A stretch of DNA of 6,364 bases, from NCBI GenBank assembly GCA_020852155.1, contig JADZBJ010000421.1, positions 1 to 6,364 of the forward strand, in the 5' to 3' direction. The notes below the pieces were generated by a model. It saw only the letters and a program-made list of their open reading frames with translations, was not told the origin of the DNA and ran no database searches. The DNA comes from Saprospiraceae bacterium. GTDB taxonomy: Bacteria; Bacteroidota; Bacteroidia; Chitinophagales; Saprospiraceae. Position numbers and translations under genes: made by a program. The first letter of the stretch is position 1. Each line of letters begins with the position of its first letter. Of the stretch, positions 6,219 through 6,364 are shown in pieces.

Positions 6219-6225
6219 ATTTTCC

Positions 6226-6257
6226 GTGGCTGATTTCGCGATTTTTTGCTATTTTTG
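6226..6257 (+). promoter_or_regulatory. Possible plus-strand promoter after the palindrome
   Basis: TATTTTTG at 6250-6257 matches the TAnnTTTG -7 box exactly, and GTGGC (6226-6230) lies 19 bp upstream, much like the arrangement before the susC-like gene. The sequence is T-rich, so a chance match is quite possible. No start codon with an open frame follows before the window ends. If the minus-strand reading frame here is real, this match is probably meaningless. Confidence 0.2.
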
Positions 6258-6262
6258 TGCGG

Positions 6263-6364
6263 TTAAAAAACGCAGCGAATTTTCTTTTTTAGAAAGTGTA
6301 ACCAATCGGGTATTACTGCGTTTAATAGCCACCTCAAATAACTTGGGGTAATTTTCCAATCACC
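6263..6364 (-). CDS. Possible 3' end of a minus-strand gene (5' end outside window)
   Basis: Reading the minus strand from the window edge gives 33 open codons ending in TAA (plus-strand 6263-6265). The peptide starts G-D-W-K-I-T-P-S-Y-L-R-W and continues through V-I-P-D-W-L-H-F-L-K-K-K-I to end R-C-V-F. It is amphipathic with a basic tail and reads like a genuine protein C-terminus, loosely like the end of some short-chain dehydrogenases, but I cannot assign it. An open run this short is not rare by chance. If real, it converges on the susCD operon, and the terminator and palindrome sit between the two gene ends. Confidence 0.38.
   Translation of the reverse strand, partial: GDWKITPSYLRWLLNAVIPDWLHFLKKKIRCVF

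Noticed and set aside
6268..6323. 8-bp inverted repeat AAACGCAG / CTGCGTTT
   Set aside because: The arms are 40 nt apart in low-complexity DNA. A chance match is likely and no supporting structure was seen.
6331..6354. Hairpin ACCTCAA/TTGGGGT followed by AATTTT as a second plus-strand terminator
   Set aside because: The stem is 7 bp with a G-U pair, the T-run is short, and the site lies inside the possible minus-strand coding frame.

Overview
The window looks like chromosomal DNA from a Bacteroidota species. The evidence is a SusC/RagA plus SusD/RagB outer-membrane pair, gene starts without a Shine-Dalgarno sequence, a Bacteroidota-type -7 box (TAnnTTTG), and lipoproteins with a short signal peptide and an acidic stretch after the lipidated Cys. 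Protein style and AT-rich spacers would fit the Saprospirales/Cytophagales side of the phylum, but that placement is an impression, not a demonstration.

Layout. Positions 2-169 are the last 55 codons of pdxJ (pyridoxine 5'-phosphate synthase), followed by a weak terminator-like hairpin. Positions 170-516 are an AT-rich gap holding a putative promoter (-7 box at 312-319), an inverted repeat over the predicted transcription start, and a leader of about 190 nt with a second hairpin. Three same-strand genes follow as a likely operon: a SusC-type TonB-dependent transporter (517-3732), a SusD-type surface lipoprotein (3807-5486) and a small SusE-position lipoprotein of unknown function (5519-6088). 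A strong intrinsic terminator (6112-6147) closes the operon. It runs directly into a perfect 31-bp-arm palindrome (6148-6218) whose arms are four degenerate heptads. The last 100 bp may hold the 3' end of a gene on the minus strand (stop at 6263-6265), which would make this a convergent junction.

How the genes work together. SusC would form the TonB-powered barrel and SusD its hinged extracellular lid. The third lipoprotein probably sits on the surface as an accessory substrate-capture or structural subunit. No glycoside hydrolase, peptidase, sulfatase, sigma/anti-sigma pair or other regulator is visible, so the substrate cannot be named and the pair looks like an orphan SusCD set within this window. 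SusC also lacks an STN-type signalling extension.

I do not see a convincing wholly new system. The least ordinary signals are the heptad palindrome at the operon end, the structured leader with mutually exclusive pairings, and the poorly characterised third lipoprotein.
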